Notes under the pieces: generated by a model
The model's database searches: none
Seen by the model: only the letters and a program-made list of their open reading frames with translations
What the model was told of the DNA's origin: nothing
Made by a program: the position numbers and the translations under genes
Source of the DNA: Acidobacteriota bacterium
GTDB taxonomy: Bacteria; Acidobacteriota; Terriglobia; Terriglobales; Acidobacteriaceae
DNA length: 6,431 nucleotides
Assembly (NCBI GenBank): GCA_021793595.1
Contig: JAJYSL010000247.1
Span: 1-6,431 of the forward strand
Reading direction: 5' to 3'
Shown: one piece after another, positions 5,983 through 6,431 of the stretch
Position numbering within the stretch: the stretch's first letter is position 1
How the letters are laid out: each line of letters starts with the position of its first letter

Positions 5983-6070
5983 TGAGCCTCCAGAAGTCAG
6001 CTGGTGGAACCTGACCGGGATCGGTAAAGGGGCGAATTTTAAGCCTAATTGTGCAGGCTCTCACCACAAT
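5983..6070 (-). promoter_or_regulatory. qNor 5' leader with competing pairings over the ribosome site
   Basis: Read as minus-strand RNA, GAGCCU (6060-6055) can pair with AGGCUU (6046-6041), closing a short local hairpin, or with AGGCUC (5990-5985), which overlaps the GGAGG ribosome site and ends two bases before the ATG. The two are mutually exclusive. Other short stems are possible: GUCAG/CUGAC, CCAG/CUGG next to the ribosome site, and ACCG/CGGU. This fits a translation-control switch, but each stem is only 4-6 bp and no known riboswitch class is recognised. Confidence 0.35.
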
Positions 6071-6076
6071 AGTTCG

Positions 6077-6105
6077 TTTGTACTTTCTGAAGAGACAATT
6101 GTCAC
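6077..6105 (-). promoter_or_regulatory. Candidate sigma-70 promoter for the qNor cluster
   Basis: On the minus strand GTGACA (6105-6100, 5/6 to TTGACA) is separated by 17 bp from TACAAA (6082-6077, 4/6 to TATAAT). Transcription would begin near 6070, giving a leader of about 88 bases before the qNor ATG. Confidence 0.5.
6094..6103. promoter_or_regulatory. Palindrome GACAATTGTC over the qNor promoter
   Basis: A perfect 10-bp palindrome overlapping the -35 box of the candidate qNor promoter, so a protein bound here would block RNA polymerase. It does not match the FNR/NnrR TTGAT-N4-ATCAA site or a long NsrR-type palindrome; the regulator is unknown. The 10-mer CAATTGTCAC that includes most of it also occurs upstream of the cupin gene (3078-3069, minus strand). 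Confidence 0.35.
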
Positions 6106-6266
6106 TGCGCGGAGACGACCAGGGGTAACCGGTGTTTCATTGGCGCGGTTCGGGCAAGCGAGCTGGTGCCACGACAGGAACTACAAAACCGTCTCCTGAG
6201 CTGAAAGACCGCTTCCGCTGTGTTTTCGAGAAAGGCGAAGAATTCGGTTTCCGGTACGTTTACATA
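6106..6266. other. Gene-free stretch between qNor promoter and insertion sequence
   Basis: No intact gene is convincing. On the minus strand an open stretch from 6266 reads NVPETEFFAFLENTAEAVFQL to about 6200 and then, only after a one-base frame change, SGDGFVVPVVAPARLPEPRQ to a TGA at 6139-6137. This could be the tail of a gene whose 5' part was separated by the insertion sequence at 6271. There is no start codon, no recognised family and a frame break, so it is recorded as a possible remnant only. Confidence 0.25.
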
Positions 6267-6270
6267 CTAG
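6267..6270. repeat. CTAG target site at the left end of the insertion sequence
   Basis: CTAG directly precedes the terminal repeat at 6271. It fits the 4-bp YTAR target preference of IS5-group elements; the matching copy at the right end is outside the window. Confidence 0.55.
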
Positions 6271-6288
6271 GGAGCCTCTGCACAAGTC
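6271..6288 (+). repeat. Left terminal inverted repeat of the IS5-type element
   Basis: Identified by its place between CTAG and the transposase start and by the ACAAGTC match to IS5 ends. The partner repeat would be expected just over 1 kb to the right. Shorter GAGCCT-containing look-alikes occur at 5985-5999 (plus) and 6060-6045 (minus). Confidence 0.65.
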
Positions 6289-6322
6289 AGCAACCGGCAT
6301 CATTCTTGAATAGACTATTAGC

Positions 6323-6431
6323 ATGAAGCGAATGGCGCGTTTTCAGCACACACTGGCATTGCAGGCGAGTTTTGCGAAGTATGGTCGCAAGAGCAAGCGT
6401 GAACTGTTTCTTGATCAGATGAACCAGGTGG
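6323..6431 (+). CDS. IS5-family transposase, N-terminal 36 codons (cut by window edge)
   Basis: The 36 visible residues include RFQHTLALQASFAKYGRKSK and RELFLDQMNQV, the conserved N-terminal region of IS5-type transposases (a LxxxxxFExYxxxTRRExFLxxMxxV pattern before VPW). This part precedes the DDE catalytic core, which is outside the window, so activity cannot be judged. ATG 6323 gives MKRMARF; ATG 6332 (MARF) has a slightly better purine stretch upstream (GAAGCGA) and is an equally possible start. The reading frame is intact to the edge. Confidence 0.88.
   Translation, partial: MKRMARFQHTLALQASFAKYGRKSKRELFLDQMNQV

Larger units (their letters stand above)
6271..6431 (+). mobile_element. 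IS5-family insertion sequence, left end
   Basis: The element starts with GGAGCCTCTGCACAAGTC (6271-6288), which shares the first GGA and the terminal ACAAGTC of the classical IS5 terminal repeat, and is preceded by CTAG. The transposase start codon follows 52 bases after the left boundary, normal spacing for a single-orf IS5-type element. The right end, and so completeness, cannot be judged. It lies upstream of qNor and points away from it, so it could insulate qNor from transcription or have displaced an upstream gene. Confidence 0.8.

Noticed and set aside
5392..5985. 197-codon plus-strand open frame opposite the qNor N-terminus
   Set aside because: Antisense to qNor residues that match the family throughout; no recognisable domain.
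6132..6326. Plus-strand 64-codon frame running into the insertion sequence
   Set aside because: It crosses the terminal repeat boundary and has no ribosome site or family resemblance.

Overview
The window comes from a bacterial chromosome of moderate GC with two redox gene sets and the ends of two mobile elements. Gene content (ArsR-rhodanese fusion, sulfide:quinone oxidoreductase, long single-chain quinol NO reductase, an IS5-type transposase) would fit an Acidobacteriota/Terriglobia-like soil bacterium. That is a guess from protein style; no marker gene fixes the taxon.

Layout, left to right. (1) 1-1524, minus strand: a two-gene operon. An ArsR-type repressor fused to a rhodanese domain overlaps by 4 bp (ATGA) a flavoprotein of the sulfide:quinone oxidoreductase family that runs off the left edge. 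(2) 1525-1583: a compact divergent control region with a perfect 11-bp inverted repeat directly in front of the repressor gene, very probably its operator. (3) 1584-2426, plus strand: a divergent PNP/UDP-family nucleoside phosphorylase with altered active-site positions. (4) 2432-2479: the 3' part only of a tRNA-Asn(GTT) on the minus strand, five bases after the phosphorylase gene. It is probably an attachment-site remnant, with about 230 bp of non-coding DNA beyond it. (5) 5982-2709, minus strand: a nitric-oxide detoxification cluster with quinol-dependent NO reductase (qNor), a three-span membrane protein with a cytoplasmic cysteine cluster, and a small cupin. (6) 5983-6270: the qNor leader and promoter region. 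It holds a candidate promoter, a 10-bp palindrome over the -35 box, and a leader whose GAGCCT segment can pair either with a nearby AGGCTT or with AGGCTC covering the Shine-Dalgarno. (7) 6271-6431: the left end of an IS5-family insertion sequence with its terminal repeat, a CTAG target and the first 36 codons of the transposase.

How the parts may work together: sulfide or persulfide would be sensed by the ArsR-rhodanese protein, releasing the 1525-1554 operator and inducing sulfide oxidation into the quinone pool and perhaps the phosphorylase. qNor would draw quinol electrons to reduce NO to N2O. Both systems act on toxic inhibitors of terminal oxidases (H2S and NO) through the quinone pool. 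The tRNA fragment implies, however, that the two halves may have arrived separately. No CRISPR array, rRNA or complete tRNA was seen.
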